A stretch of DNA of 64,000 nt from Penium margaritaceum (GCA_023375785.1 SZWC01000034.1:282270-346269), one strand, 5' to 3'; positions 11,301 through 22,358 are shown, numbered from the stretch's first letter. Notes: generated by a model not told the origin, from the letters alone. Translations and numbers: made by a program.

Positions 11301-14300
11301 AAGGCATTGCGCACAATAGCCACACCGAGCCACCTGTATTGTACATTATTTATACGTGTAAGGTCATACCCAGTATATCTGCACTGTGATTGGACACTCT
11401 GACCGTGGATGACTTATGTTATGATTCATAACCGTTTAAGATACTTTGTAAACTTTAAGGCCATTGTCAGTGGCACATGCCAACTTTATCGAGGCATTGC
11501 GCACAATATCCATGCCAAGCCACCGGTTTTTTACCTTGTTTATACCTGCAAGGTCATGCCTAGTACATCTGGACTGTGATTGGGCACTCTGACTATGGCT
11601 AACTCGTGTTACGATTCGTAGAAGTTAAAGTCACTTCGTAAACTTTGTGGTCATGATCAGTGGCACATGCCAACTTTTTCAAGGCATTGCGCACAATAGC
11701 CACGCCGAGCCACCTGTATTATACCTTGTTTACACCTGCAAGATCATGCCTAGAACATCTGCACTGTGATTGGACACTCTGACCGTGGCTGACTCGTGTT
11801 ATGATCAATAGAAGTAAAAGTCACTTGGATACATTTGTGGTCATGGTCAGTGGCACATGCCAAATTTGTCAAGGCATTGCACACAATAGCCATACCAAGC
11901 CACCATAATTCTACCTTGTTTATACATATAACGTCATGCCCAGTATATCTGCACTGTGATTGGACACTCTGACCGTGGCTGACTTGTGTTATAATTCATA
12001 GCCGTTTAAGGTACTTGGTAAACCTTGTGGTCATGGTCAGTGGCACATGCCAACTTCGTCAAGGCATTGCGCACAATAGCCGTGCCAAGCCACGGGTTTT
12101 TTACCTTGTTAATACCTGCACGGTCATGCATATTAGAAGTACGCTTTGATTGGGCACTATGACCGTGGCTGACTCTTGTTATGATTCGTAGAGGTTAAAG
12201 TCACTTGGTAAACTTTTGCAGTCATGGTCAGTGGCACATGCCAAATTTTTCAAGGCATTGCGCACAGTAGCCACACCAAGCCACCATTATTCTACCTTTT
12301 TTTAACCTGCAAGATCATGCCTAGTACATCTGCACTGTGATTGGACACACTGACCACGGCTGACTCGTGTTATGATCAATAGAAGTAAAAGTCACTTGGA
12401 TACATTTGTGGACAGAATCAGTGGCACATGCCAACTTTGTCAAGGCATTGCGCAAAATAGCCAAACTCAGCCACCAGTATTCTACCTTGTTTGCACCTGC
12501 ACGATCATGCCTAGAACATCTGCAATGTGATTGGATACTCTGACCGTGGCTGACTCGTGTTATGATCAATAGAAGTAAACGTCACTTGGATACATTTGTG
12601 GTCATGGTCAGTGGCACATGCCAACTTTGTCCAGGCATTGCGCAAAATATTCGCACCGAGCCACTAGTATTCTACCTTGTTTGTACCTGTAACATCATGC
12701 CCAGTATATCTGCACTGTGATTGGAAAATCTGACCGTGGCTGACTCGTGTTATTATTTATAGCCGTTTAATGTACTTGGAAAACATTGTGGTCATGGTCA
12801 GTGGCACAAGGCATTGCGCACAATAGCCGTGCCAAGCCACCGGTTTTTTACCTTATTTTTTTCTGCAAGGTCATGCATATTAGATGTGCGCTTTGATAGG
12901 GCACTCTGACCGAGGCTGACTCGTGTTATGATCCGTAGACATTATAGTCACTTGGTAAACATTATGGTCATGGTCAGTGGCACATGCAAACTTTGTCAAG
13001 GTATTACGCACAATAGCCACACCGAGCCACTAGGTTTCCACCTTGTTTGAACCTGTAAGATAATGCCTAGTACATCTGCATTGTTATTGGACACTCTGAC
13101 CGTGGCTGACTCGTGTTATGATCAATAGAAGTAAAAGTCACTTGGATACATTTGTGGTCATGGTCAGTGGCACATGCCAACTTTGTCAAGGCATTGCGCA
13201 CAATAGCCACACCGAGCCACCTGTATTGTACCTTGTTTATACATGTAAGGCGATGGCCAGAATATCTGCACTGCGATTGGAGACTCTGACCGTGGCTGAC
13301 TCGTGTTATGATCAATAGAAGTAAAAGTCACTTGGATACATTTGTGGTCATGGTCAGTGGCACATGCCAACTTTGTCAAGGCATTGCGCACAATAGCCAC
13401 ACCGAGCCACCTGTATTGTACCTTGTTTATACATGTAAGGCGATGGCCAGAATATCTGCACTGCGATTGGAGACTCTGACCGTGGCTGACTCGTGTTATG
13501 ATTCATAGCCGTTTAAGGTACTTTGCAACGTTGTGGCCATTGTCAGTGGCACATGCCAACTTTGCCAAGGCATTGCACACAATATCAACACCAAGCCACC
13601 AGAATTCTACCTTGTTTATACCTGTAAGGTCATGCCCAGTATATCTACACTGTGATTGGACACTCTGACCATGGCTGACTTGTGTTATAATTCATAGCCG
13701 TTTAAAGTACTTGGTAAACTTTGTGCTCATGGTCAGTGGCACATGCCAACTTTGTCAAGGCATTGCGCACAATAGCCGTGCCAAGCCACGGGGTTTTTAC
13801 CTTTATTATACCTGCAAGGTCATGCCTAGTACATCTGAACTGTGATTGAACAATCTCGACGTGGCTGACTCGTGTTATGATCAATAGAAGTAAAAGTCAC
13901 TTGGATGCATTTGTGGTCATGGTCAGTGGCACATGCCAACATTTTCAAGGCATTGCGCACAATAGCCACGCCGAGCCACAAGTATTGTACCTTGTTCATA
14001 CCTGCAAGGTCATGCGCAGTATATCTGTAATGTGGTTGGACACTCTGACCGTGGCTGACTTGTGTTATGAGTCATAGCCGTTTAAGGTACTTGGTAAACT
14101 TTGTGGTCATGGTCAGTGGCACATGCCAACTTTGTCAAGACATTGCGCACAATAGCCGTGCCAGGCCACTGGTTTTTTAACTTGTTTATACCTGCAAGGT
14201 CATGCAAATTAGATGTGCACTGTGATTGGGCACTCTCACTGTGGCTGACTCGTGTTATGATTCGTAGAAGTTAAAGTCACTTCTTAAACTTTGTGGTCAT

Positions 14301-15233
14301 GGTCAGTGGCACATGCCAACTTTGTCAAGGCATTGCGCACAATAGCCACACCAAGCCACCATTATTCTACCTTGTTTGCACCTGGGAGATCATGCCTAGT
14401 ACATCTGCACTGTGATTGGACACTCCGACCGTGGCTGACTCGTGTTATGATCAATAGAAGTAAAAGTCACTTGGATACATTTGTGGTCATGGTCAGTGGC
14501 ACATGCCAACTTTGTCAAGGCATTGGCACAATAGCCACACCGAGCCACCAGTACTCCACCTTGTTCATATTGTTGAGGCCATGCACGGTATATATGCACT
14601 ATGATTGGACACTCTGACTGTTGCTGACTTGTGGTATGACTCATAGCCGTTTAAGGTACTTGGTAAACTTTGTGGTAATGGTCTGTGGCACGTGCCAACT
14701 TTGTCAAGGCATTGCGCACAATAGCCATGCCAAGCCACTGGTTTTTTAACTTGTTTATACCTGAAAGGTCATGCATATTAGATGTGCACTGTGATTGGGC
14801 ACTCTGACCATCGCTGACTCATATTACGATTCGTGGAAGTTAAAGTCACTTGGTAAACTTTGTGGTCATGGTCAGTGGCACATGCGAACTTCGTCAAGGC
14901 ATTGCGCACAATAGCCACACCGAGCCACCAGTATTCTACCTTGTTTGCACCTGCAAGGTCATGCCTCGTACATGTGCACTATGATCGGACACTCTGACCA
15001 TGGCTGACTCGTGTGATGATCAATAGAAGTAAAAGTCACTTGGTAAACTGTGTGGTCATGGTCAGTGGCACATGCGAACTTCGTCAAGGCATTGCGCACA
15101 ATAGCCACACCGAGCCACCAGTATTCTACCTTGTTTGCACCTGCAAGGTCATGCCTAGTACATGTGCACTATGATCGGACACTCTGACCGTGGCTGACTC
15201 GTGTTATTATCAATAGAAGTAAAAGTCACTTTG
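8331..15233 (-). repeat. 190-bp satellite array, minus orientation (block 2)
   Basis: The same satellite as at 591-5432, in reverse complement (TTTGTGGTCATGGTCAGTGG, then GACTCGTGTTATGATCAATAG). Monomer types follow the order C-B-A with an extra A at intervals, giving about 570-bp and 760-bp sub-blocks. Several private variants recur at intervals of about 1617 and 1886 bp, which points to a higher-order repeat of about ten monomers. Two adjacent monomers at 13118-13307 and 13308-13497 look identical. The array contains an assembly gap at 10226-10335. No genes are seen. Confidence 0.95.
10226..10335. other. Assembly gap (110 Ns)
   Basis: A run of N inside the minus-orientation satellite. The monomers on its two sides match over about 170 bp, including rare variants, so the gap may hide a contig overlap rather than missing sequence. 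Confidence 0.98.
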
Positions 15234-15690
15234 CGGCTCTACTTACTTTCCTTTTCCAACTTTGCCCTGTCCTGTATCACTCTTTTTGCTCCAGTTTGAT
15301 GAAAGCACGTTTTATTGACCGGATAACGTTTCTTAATCACTCGACGGATCATTCACCAAATTAGTGCAGGGAATATATAACACACACACTCCTTCTCCTA
15401 ATGACCCGTACTTCTATAGCCGGGATTTCGACTAATCTCAGGACAATCAGTGTGGTTATTCCAGCTGTTAGATTCGCTCACTTCAATTAATCACCGACGG
15501 TCAATCATGCATCGGACAATATGACATTCGCTGAGAGAATTCCTCCTAATGACCCAAACGAGATGACTTTGAACGATCAAAGTAGTTGTGTTCAAACAAA
15601 AGAGGGAGTACAAACAAGTAGTATTTCTCTCCTAACCACACAATCAGTACCATACGCGTCACCAAGCAGAACACGCAAACCATAAGCTTC

Positions 15691-16050
15691 CTAAGTCGCT
15701 GGATCATCGACCGGCACTGGTCCTCGCACGAGCACCGTGCGGTGCGCGCCGCCTTCGTTGTTTGCTCGTGGAACGGCATGACGTAACTCCAGTGGTCCGT
15801 CAGTATGTAGACCTGCACGGGAACAGGCATGTGCCGAGTCCTCCTCCTGCAGGCGGGCGAACTCCTTTTGGTAGTGCTGGTATGCTGGGTACTCCTCGGC
15901 CCGCTCTTCAGCCGCCTTTGCAGCATGCTGCCCGACGTCATGCGCGGCCTCCTGCCAGCTCTCCACGCGGCGGGGCTTGTCGTGGCGGGGATATCTCTGT
16001 AGCCACGAATGCCAGAACTGCTCCACGACTCCACCGGCGGGATGATGCAA
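15691..16050 (-). CDS. Hypothetical 119-residue open frame, unrecognised
   Basis: I do not recognise this protein. It begins MHHPAGG, has a Trp/Arg-rich stretch (FWHSWLQRYPRHDKPRR) and a highly charged Ala/Glu/Arg segment that could be helical (AAKAAEERAEEYPAYQHYQK). There is no signal peptide or membrane segment. No start context or splice signal decides whether it is expressed. Composition is more protein-like than the surrounding frames, so it may be an exon or a fragment of a mobile element gag. Confidence that it is a real gene is low. Confidence 0.25.
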   Translation of the reverse strand: MHHPAGGVVEQFWHSWLQRYPRHDKPRRVESWQEAAHDVGQHAAKAAEERAEEYPAYQHYQKEFARLQEEDSAHACSRAGLHTDGPLELRHAVPRANNEGGAHRTVLVRGPVPVDDPAT

Positions 16051-16263
16051 CCATTACATCACTCCCAGAACCGTGCGTGCACCAAGCCAATGGGGCACAT
16101 TGCAGCAACTGCAAATGGCGTAGAAGGTCACTTGAGAGTCTCGGGGACCGCGCCTGGAGCTGGGTGGCTGGTGCTCCCGTGGGAACTCAGGAACAGGCCA
16201 TGATGGCTGCGTGATGTGCTCCTCTGGAAGCGGCCTTCCCATCCGTGGATGGCAACACACCCT

Positions 16264-16280
16264 CACACACACACACACAC
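16264..16280. repeat. CA dinucleotide microsatellite
   Basis: An uninterrupted alternating CA tract of about 17 bases. Confidence 0.9.
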
Positions 16281-17190
16281 TTCTCCTACACTCCTGATCC
16301 GGTCTAGCTTCCCTACTCTAAATTGTCGCGAGACGGGACGCGGGTCCCGCTCGACGGTCTGGTTTGACTGAGGGGCAGCAATATCTCAGTCCGGCCGACG
16401 GCTGCAAGGCCAGCCTCCCACACCCGGGTCAGGCGAGTGGTCAGCAACGTCGCTCGCCAATGGCGAATGCCGTCTCACGAGTCGGGAGCAGAGCGTCCTA
16501 TGTCAGTGTTCCACCGTCAGCTTTAGCGTCTTTGCAGCCCAGGATCAATGGTATGGTATCAGCAGTCGGTTCTCGTCAGCAGTTGGTCCTCTTCTCGTTC
16601 TCCTCTTCTTATCTTCTCCTCGCACCGCATCCCAAGACCCCATCCTGCTGGCTAGCCCCTTTCGCGGCGCGCACATCAAAACGCCTTTGGATAAGGCGCC
16701 TCGAGTACCGCTCCTCCTTTCGAGGTTTGGACGCGGTTTCGGTACCATCAAGCCAGCCTCGGGCCGTCTTCCCTTCCTCTCGGCAGGTCTGGTCGGGTCA
16801 AGGCGTCCGCCGCAATATCATCCTTTGCACCCTGTCGCTTCCCGGAATCAAACTGCCCTTCTCGCAATTTCTTTCCTTGATCGACCAGTCATCGGTTGAT
16901 TCATTGACCTCCCCTCCTCCTCTTGAACCCGGGCCCAGCTCCTTCCCCCTCTCATCCTTTGGTGGATGAACGAAACATCATTAACACTGTTATACCCTAA
17001 ACCGGCAAAATATGCTGGACGTCCCCGTCCATCTGTCCCTCCTTCCTTGTTTCGTTCATCCCGCTCTCTCCTTTCCGGTGGATCATTCGCCGTTTGACTC
17101 GCGCTCTCGTCTCCCTTCCGGCGTAGGTTCCCCACCCCTTTCTCCGGTGATGAATATTCCTCTTCCGTTCACCTCGTCCTCTCCATACTC

Positions 17191-17206
17191 TCAGATTCAG
17201 GGAGGG
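17191..17206 (+). other. Orphan polypurine-tract sequence left of a 5' LTR
   Basis: TCAGATTCAGGGAGGG is the same 16 bases that precede the 3' LTRs at 369 and 20703. Here it stands left of the LTR that also has a primer-binding site on its right. Homology to family A internal sequence stops at 17191. Confidence 0.8.
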
Positions 17207-17803
17207 TGTCAGAAATATGTGCTCTCTGACTCTGCTTATTGTCACAAGAAATCTCTGGATAAATCAAGAACAGGTCTGGATCACGCCTCAAAAGCTAGGA
17301 CAAACGATTGGACCAACGGTTACCACTGGACCGTTGCCGACCAAGATGACGAAGATTCATCCGCGTCCGGCTAGCGAAGAAGCCGTTGCTACTTTTACCT
17401 TTCTGGTTGAATAGTACATATGGAGGATGTTCATTCCCTCCAAAATGAACCAGAACAGTTCTACTCATCCTGTTCCCCTTTGGTTCCGCGGCTTTGTCGC
17501 CGTGTCTTCGCTCTGCCCGCTCCTCGCATTCATTGTCTTCGCTAGCTCCTCTCAACGCTTCGCTCCGTCACTCTCGCTCCTTCGCTCAGCTCTCATACTC
17601 CGCCAACTATCACTCATCTCACCAGCATCCTTTCTCACATCAACCGTCTGCCTCAGCTATCTCGCCTCTCAACTTCTATCAGCTTCCGCGACTAACTCCT
17701 CGGGCTGCCCTTGCCTGCGTCACTCCGCTGACGTATGCTTGCGTGTTCTGACACTTTTGCCTGCTTCTGCCGCTAATGTTCCCATGCTTGCATTCTTCTG
17801 ACA
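17207..17803 (+). repeat. Family A 5' LTR
   Basis: A 597-bp LTR with TGTCAGAA/TTCTGACA ends. It contains the family A block TCCGGCTAGC...AGAAGCCGTTGC and the block GTTCATTCCCTCC, and it matches the LTR at 20703-21299 along its whole length. Confidence 0.9.
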
Positions 17804-17815
17804 TGGTATCAGAGC
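17804..17815 (+). promoter_or_regulatory. Primer-binding site, initiator-Met tRNA
   Basis: TGGTATCAGAGC lies directly after the LTR. It is the standard complement of the 3' end of plant initiator-Met tRNA, used to prime minus-strand DNA synthesis. Confidence 0.9.
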
Positions 17816-18799
17816 TTCAGGTAACATCACCTGGAGTCCCGTGACCGCGTCATTTCTCTGCCGCCATCCTTACTCCACTGCTTTGACTCACCTTCTCCTG
17901 CCGCGGCTACCGCCATCTCGCGCTTCACCGCTTTGCCAGCACCTGACAACAGCAGCTCTGCCTGACGAGTTCTCTATGATGAAGAAATGCCTCGTCATCC
18001 CAAGAAGGCCCTGCGCCCATTTTAGCGCCCGTGGCTGACAATCGGTGACGTGTCGCTCATATCAGCCGCAAGTAACTCTTGAGCCGCCGCCTGCCGTCAA
18101 CTGCCAAGAAGCTTCCTGCTGCCTGCCGCCCGTTGTCCCTCATTACATCTGCCTCCGCTAGCATCCCCTCCTCCTCCATCCTGCCTCATTAACTTCATCC
18201 GCTCCTCCCTCGCCATCACCCTCAGCCCGCCTGCGCCCATCGTCTCGAGTCGCCCTCTCGCATCGCCTTTTTCGCCTCGTCAACACCTGCAGCCAAAACT
18301 GCCGCCGTCAGGATATCGGACACCACCAGTCTTCCTGCTCCCATTTTGGAGCCAACTGGGGAACAAACCGTCACTCTCCTCACATCAGTGGTTCAGTGGA
18401 CCTGCCCGCTGTCTGACTCCCTCTGCCGCAACCAACTTCTTCAGCTGACAGGATATCAGACACCACCAGTCTTCTGCTCCCATTTCCAAGCTAACTGGGG
18501 AACAAGCCGTCACTTTACTGAAAGCAGAAGAAGTGGTTGTATCTCTCCATCTCCCTATTGCGACGCGTCTCATCGCATCTACCTCTGCCTGCATTGCTTC
18601 CTGCCTCTCATCTTCAGCATCATCACCAGTCTTCTTCCTTTGCTCGTTGCGTCAACTTCATCTCCTGCCATCAGTCCTCCTCTTCCTCCTTGCTTCAGTC
18701 TCCTTAGCCTCACCAGCCGCCCGTTCCTGCCTCATCTCCGCCTTTCTCCATCATCAGCATCCTCCGCACGGCCTTCGCATCCATCATCGTCATCAGCAG

Positions 18800-19560
18800 C
18801 TTTCCTTCGCGCACGTGGTTCCGCCCCTGCGCCCACTCATCAATCAATCGTTTTTCCTCCGCTTCCACAAATCACTTTCAGCTCGACACAAGGATCCGCC
18901 CGGTCGCATCACCTTTTCCGTGACGACCTGCGCCCATGCCGACACTTCCTTCAGCGCACGTGGTTTGCCCCTGCACCCACTCATCAATCAATTGCTTCCT
19001 CCGCTTCCGCATCATTTTCAGCTCGGCACAAGGATCCGCCCGGTCGCATCACATTTTTCCGCGATGACCTGCGCCCACGTCGAAACTTTCTTCGCGCACA
19101 CGGCTCGCCCTTGCGCCCACTCAGCTATCATCATCAGCCTCCGTTTTCGTCATCAGCAATCATCAGCATCTGTGGCCGGTACAAGGATCTGCACGAGCTA
19201 GCTGCCTGCTTCCGCAGCATCCTACACCCACGCCAAGAGCAGATTTCTCACGGCGCGTTGACACCTGCCTTCCCCTTGCCGCATCCTACTCCCCTAATTC
19301 AAATCGTGCACGAGGTTTCGCCCCTGCGCCCACTCCATCATCAATCTTTCCTCCGCCGTCATCCGCTTCCACTCTGCTCGGCACAAGGACCCGCCCGGTC
19401 GCATCGCCCATTCCGTGACGACCTGCGCCCACGCCGAAAACATCCGTTGTGCACGTGGTTTCACCCCTGCGCCCACTCCATCATCAATCGTCACTCTGCC
19501 AGCAGCATCACCCACTGCCCGGCACTCGGATCCACCCTATTGCACCGATCGAGTCACGGC
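18800..19560 (+). repeat. Imperfect ~145-bp tandem repeats in the family A leader
   Basis: The strings GCACGTGGTTTCGCCCCTGC and CACAAGGATCCGCCCGGTCG alternate with GACCTGCGCCCACGCCG at about 145-bp steps (units near 18810, 18955, 19095, 19305 and 19455). The same repeats are present in the leaders of the copies at 54.4 kb and 57.3 kb. A long plus-strand open frame (18346-19767) crosses them and is Ser/Pro/His-rich without a known domain. I consider it more likely a by-product of repeat composition than a protein, but this is unproven. Confidence 0.7.
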
Positions 19561-19645
19561 GACCTGCGCCCACAAGCCTTGCATCAATCCCAATGCTCTT
19601 CTCCATCTCTTCTCCTCTGCTATACACAGAAGTCCCAGCTGCATC

Positions 19646-20702
19646 ATGACAATCATTGCCAAAAGACCCCCTCTTCCAACAACCCGACATCTCATCAACA
19701 CCATCACCAGTATCTACGGACCAGTCAACTTCTCATCCTTTCCTCGTCACTTTCTCACACAATGTGAGAACCTGAATCTCATTGTCAGAGGTGCAACAAA
19801 CATCTTGCAGTGGTCAGAAGACTTCTGCAATATTTTTCACCTTTGCTACATTAAGGGCGTCCCAATCTCCTACACCCTTCAACACTATCCTCTCTACAAA
19901 GGAGGAGGACGCTTCCCCGCAAACGTTAACTCCACACTGGTACCCTTTGTGAAAGAAGAAATTCGTGAAGCACTACTCAGTATTGCAGCCCCCATTAAGG
20001 GTGATACCGAGTCCATAATCCCGAGTCCAGCCTTGGACTCAAACTTGCGAGTCCGAGTCCAGTCGTGGACTTGGACTTGCGAGTCCGAGTCCAGGACTCG
20101 CGAGTCTTGGACTCGCGAGTCCAAGCGGACTTGGACTTGCGAGTCCTTGACTATAACACAATAATACTGGAGCCTATTTTGCACCTTTTTATGTTCTCAT
20201 GCATGTTTTTGCTATCCCTCATCAATGTATGTCACCTTCTAGGACATATTGCTTCAGAATGCATTGCTATGTATAGTGTTTTTGGGTAACATTAGAACAT
20301 CATGGACTCGAGACCAGACTTGCGAGTCCGAGTCCAGGCTCAGTGGCAGACTCGGACTCGCGAGTCCGATTCCAGACTCGGAATCCCGAGTCTGTCTCCC
20401 TGAGTCTCTTGGACTTGGTATCACCCTTAGCCCCCATCTTCCATCCACTCATTTGCAAACGCAGCAGCACCATTAGTGAAATGTGGAGGGACCTACTTCA
20501 TGCTTGCCGGTGCTACATTCCTCCACCAGCTCACAAACCTCCGAGACTACAACACTGTCGAATAATAGCTTCGGCTCGCATTCGACTGGTTCGCGACTGC
20601 TACAAGGATAATGCTCAGGGACAACACTCACGAACGGATCATACTTTGGCCATATCCAAAAGGAAACGGACCTTACAAGAAGTGAGTCAGATTCAGGGAG
20701 GG
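19646..20702 (+). pseudogene. Family A gag-like coding region, interrupted by a MITE
   Basis: From an ATG at 19646 the product has a mainly helical, Tyr/Trp/His-containing sequence (LINTITSIYGPVNF, then LYKGGGRFPANVNSTLVPF, then VKEEIREALLSI). Related stretches occur at 1-290, 56738-57040 and 59955-60548, so a protein was conserved across the family. There is no CCHC knuckle and no match to a named Pfam family that I can recall. The gag role is inferred from its position between primer site and purine tract. It is a fossil. Confidence 0.55.
19996..20429. mobile_element. Small non-autonomous hAT-like MITE inside the family A element
   Basis: A 434-bp insertion with perfect 13-bp terminal inverted repeats (TAAGGGTGATACC / GGTATCACCCTTA) and a perfect 8-bp target duplication GCCCCCAT (19988-19995 and 20430-20437). 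This is diagnostic of hAT-type transposition. Both subterminal thirds are packed with GAGTCC/GGACTC motifs in direct and inverted order, some as GGACTCGCGAGTCC palindromes. The centre is AT-rich and non-coding. It inserted after the family A element, because the uninterrupted version of the site is visible at about position 95-110. Confidence 0.92.
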
Positions 20703-21299
20703 TGTCAGAAATATGTGCTCTCTGACTGTGCTTATTGTCAGAAGAAATCTCTGGATAAATCAAGAACAGGTCTGGATCACCCCTCGAAAGCGAGGACAAA
20801 CAGTTGGACCAACGGTTACCACTGGACCGTTGCCGACCAAGATGACAAAGATTCCTCCGCGTCCGGCTAGCAAAGAAGCCGTTGCTACTTTTACCTGTCT
20901 GGTTGACTAGTACATATGGAGGATGTTCATTCCCTCCAAAATCATCCAGAAGAGTTCTACTCATCGTGATCCCCTTTGGTTTCGCGGCTTCGCCGCCATG
21001 TCTCCGCTCTGCCCGCTCCTCGCATTCATTGTCTTCGCTAGCCCCTCTCAACGCTTCGCTTCATCACTCTCGCTCCTTCGCTCAGCTCTCATACTCCGCC
21101 AACTATCACTCATGTCGCCAGCATTATTTCTCACATCAACCATCTGCCTCAGCTATCTAGCCTCTCAACTTCTATCAGCTTCCGCGACTAACTCCTTGGA
21201 CCGCCCTTGCCTGCGTCACTCCGTTGACGTATGCTTGCGTGTTTTGACGCTTCCTACTGCTTCTGCCGCTAATGTTCCCATGCTTGCATTCTTCTGACA
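20703..21299 (+). repeat. Family A 3' LTR
   Basis: 597 bp, TGTCAGAA...TTCTGACA, preceded by AGGGAGGG. It matches the 5' LTR at 17207-17803 with roughly 6-7% differences by eye. Confidence 0.9.
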
Positions 21300-21698
21300 C
21301 ATAACATCCAATTATCGGTGGAGTCCTTCTTGTCGTATCTCTTCGTTCCGCGCCTTGGGGCTCTGGCATGAGGTCACCCTGCGTTCTCCTCCCCCTGTCC
21401 CTCTTCCCTGCTGCTCATATGAGCGTCGTGCTACCTCCTTCTGTTCCGCTTGCACCCTCCTTCTCACCTCATCACTCTCCTCACACGGCAGGCAGAGCGG
21501 TCCATGGAGCCCTGTCTGTGTGTTGCTGTAGCGACGGGCACATGGGAGGTGCACCCGCTGATGGCAGCTGATACAGTGCCATCTACGGACACGCATTGGG
21601 CCCCTGCATGTGGCGTACGGCTCACTCCGTGAACTCGTGTATCGGAGGCATTGATACAACGAAATACGCCCTCCATGATGCAGCCTCCTTTCCCCCTT
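21300..21698 (-). pseudogene. PHD-like zinc-finger segment, part cut off by the copia insertion
   Basis: A minus-strand open frame (21312-21659, 115 residues) carries a C4HC3-type finger: an opening Cys pair region, then WHCISCHQRVHLPC, then CLPC. This matches the Cys-x2-Cys-x4-His-x2-Cys core seen repeatedly at 27.0-29.5 kb. A basic, Gln/Arg-rich tail follows. The CCTTC duplication at 21699-21703 and 26959-26963 shows that this segment was directly joined to the 27-kb finger region before the copia element landed. A host chromatin-type protein or a mobile-element protein are both possible. Confidence 0.5.
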
Positions 21699-21703
21699 CC
21701 TTC

Positions 21704-22356
21704 TGTTGAATATGTTTGCCCCTTGTTCAGTATTGTACGACGGATCAAGAATGCTCTGCCCCTTGTGGAGGTATGACCCCTAGATTTGTTGTAGGGTGAC
21801 TCAACTATGCTCTGTCTCATGTGAGATATGACCTGTGAGTACACCATGTAGGTGAGTGGTTAACTTGGCCATTTTGTTGATTTGGCCAAGTGAGACATCA
21901 TGAGCTCGATCCTGGCTCCATGCACATCTTGGTTGTTTTAGAAGCTTCCAAGAAAGAAAGTCCATTGCTTTTGGGAAGCAACACGGCTGATCAGTCACCT
22001 TGGCACAAGGATGCTTATGTGTGAAGCCCACAGCACAAGTCTCTTGGTGATGTGGCAGGGTCAAGCCACTTCTTAGGAATGTGCTTTTGAGTTCTAGGAC
22101 TGGACAGACAGCTATAAAAGGACTTGTCTTGCATGCTGATCAATCAACCATTGCTTGATGCTCTCTTGCGTATTGACGACTTGAGCTTTCTTGAGATGTA
22201 ATGCTAAGGCGCTAGTACTCTTGAAGGTGAAGTGTATGCCTGATTAAGTTTGGGGTGCACGACACATACATGCAAAGGAAGAAGGTGTAAAAACCTTTGT
22301 GAGCTGTTTTGATTTTGCGGCTTCTCTGCCGGAGGTGGTTAGCTCAGTAGCTAACA
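21704..22356 (+). repeat. Copia-1 5' LTR
   Basis: 653 bp, starting TGTTGAATATG and ending GTAGCTAACA. It contains a TATA box (TATAAAAG, 22113-22120) and a shared 3' portion that recurs at 26675-26958. Confidence 0.9.
22113..22120 (+). promoter_or_regulatory. LTR TATA box
   Basis: TATAAAAG within the copia-1 LTR, with an identical copy at 26714-26721. It is the likely core promoter of the element. Confidence 0.6.
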
Positions 22357-22358
22357 AA

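Larger units (their letters stand above)
15234..17190. other. Unassigned interval between satellite and LTR element
   Basis: About 2 kb with no recognised family. 15234-15690 is AT-richer and holds nothing I can name. A minus-strand open frame lies at 15691-16050. A CA dinucleotide run is at 16264-16280. 16300-17190 is GC-richer and pyrimidine-rich with an open plus frame (16364-16969) that has no recognisable domain and reads as low-complexity Ser/Pro/Leu. The interval ends exactly where the family A pre-LTR sequence TCAGATTCAGGGAGGG begins at 17191. Confidence 0.5.
17207..21299 (+). mobile_element. Family A non-autonomous LTR retrotransposon (gag only)
   Basis: A 4093-bp element with two LTRs of equal length (597 bp, TGTCAGAA...TTCTGACA), a primer-binding site complementary to the initiator-Met tRNA 3' end (17804-17815), a long leader with imperfect 145-bp repeats, a gag-like coding region and a purine tract AGGGAGGG (20695-20702). 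No protease, integrase or RT is visible in the 2.9-kb interior. This resembles gag-only 'TR-GAG' elements that depend on a partner for pol. The LTRs differ by about 6-7% by eye. A hAT-like MITE sits inside the gag-like region. No target-site duplication is found, and the left flank is itself a purine tract. It is a fossil with a few breaks. Confidence 0.85.

Noticed and set aside
16535-16575. Possible primer-binding site TGGTATCAGCAG
   Set aside because: It has only partial match to the initiator-Met complement, no LTR end TG...CA pair and no matching LTR nearby.
17012-17374. Host gene candidates in 16.3-17.4 kb
   Set aside because: Frames are low-complexity, lack domains and run across the LTR boundary at 17207.
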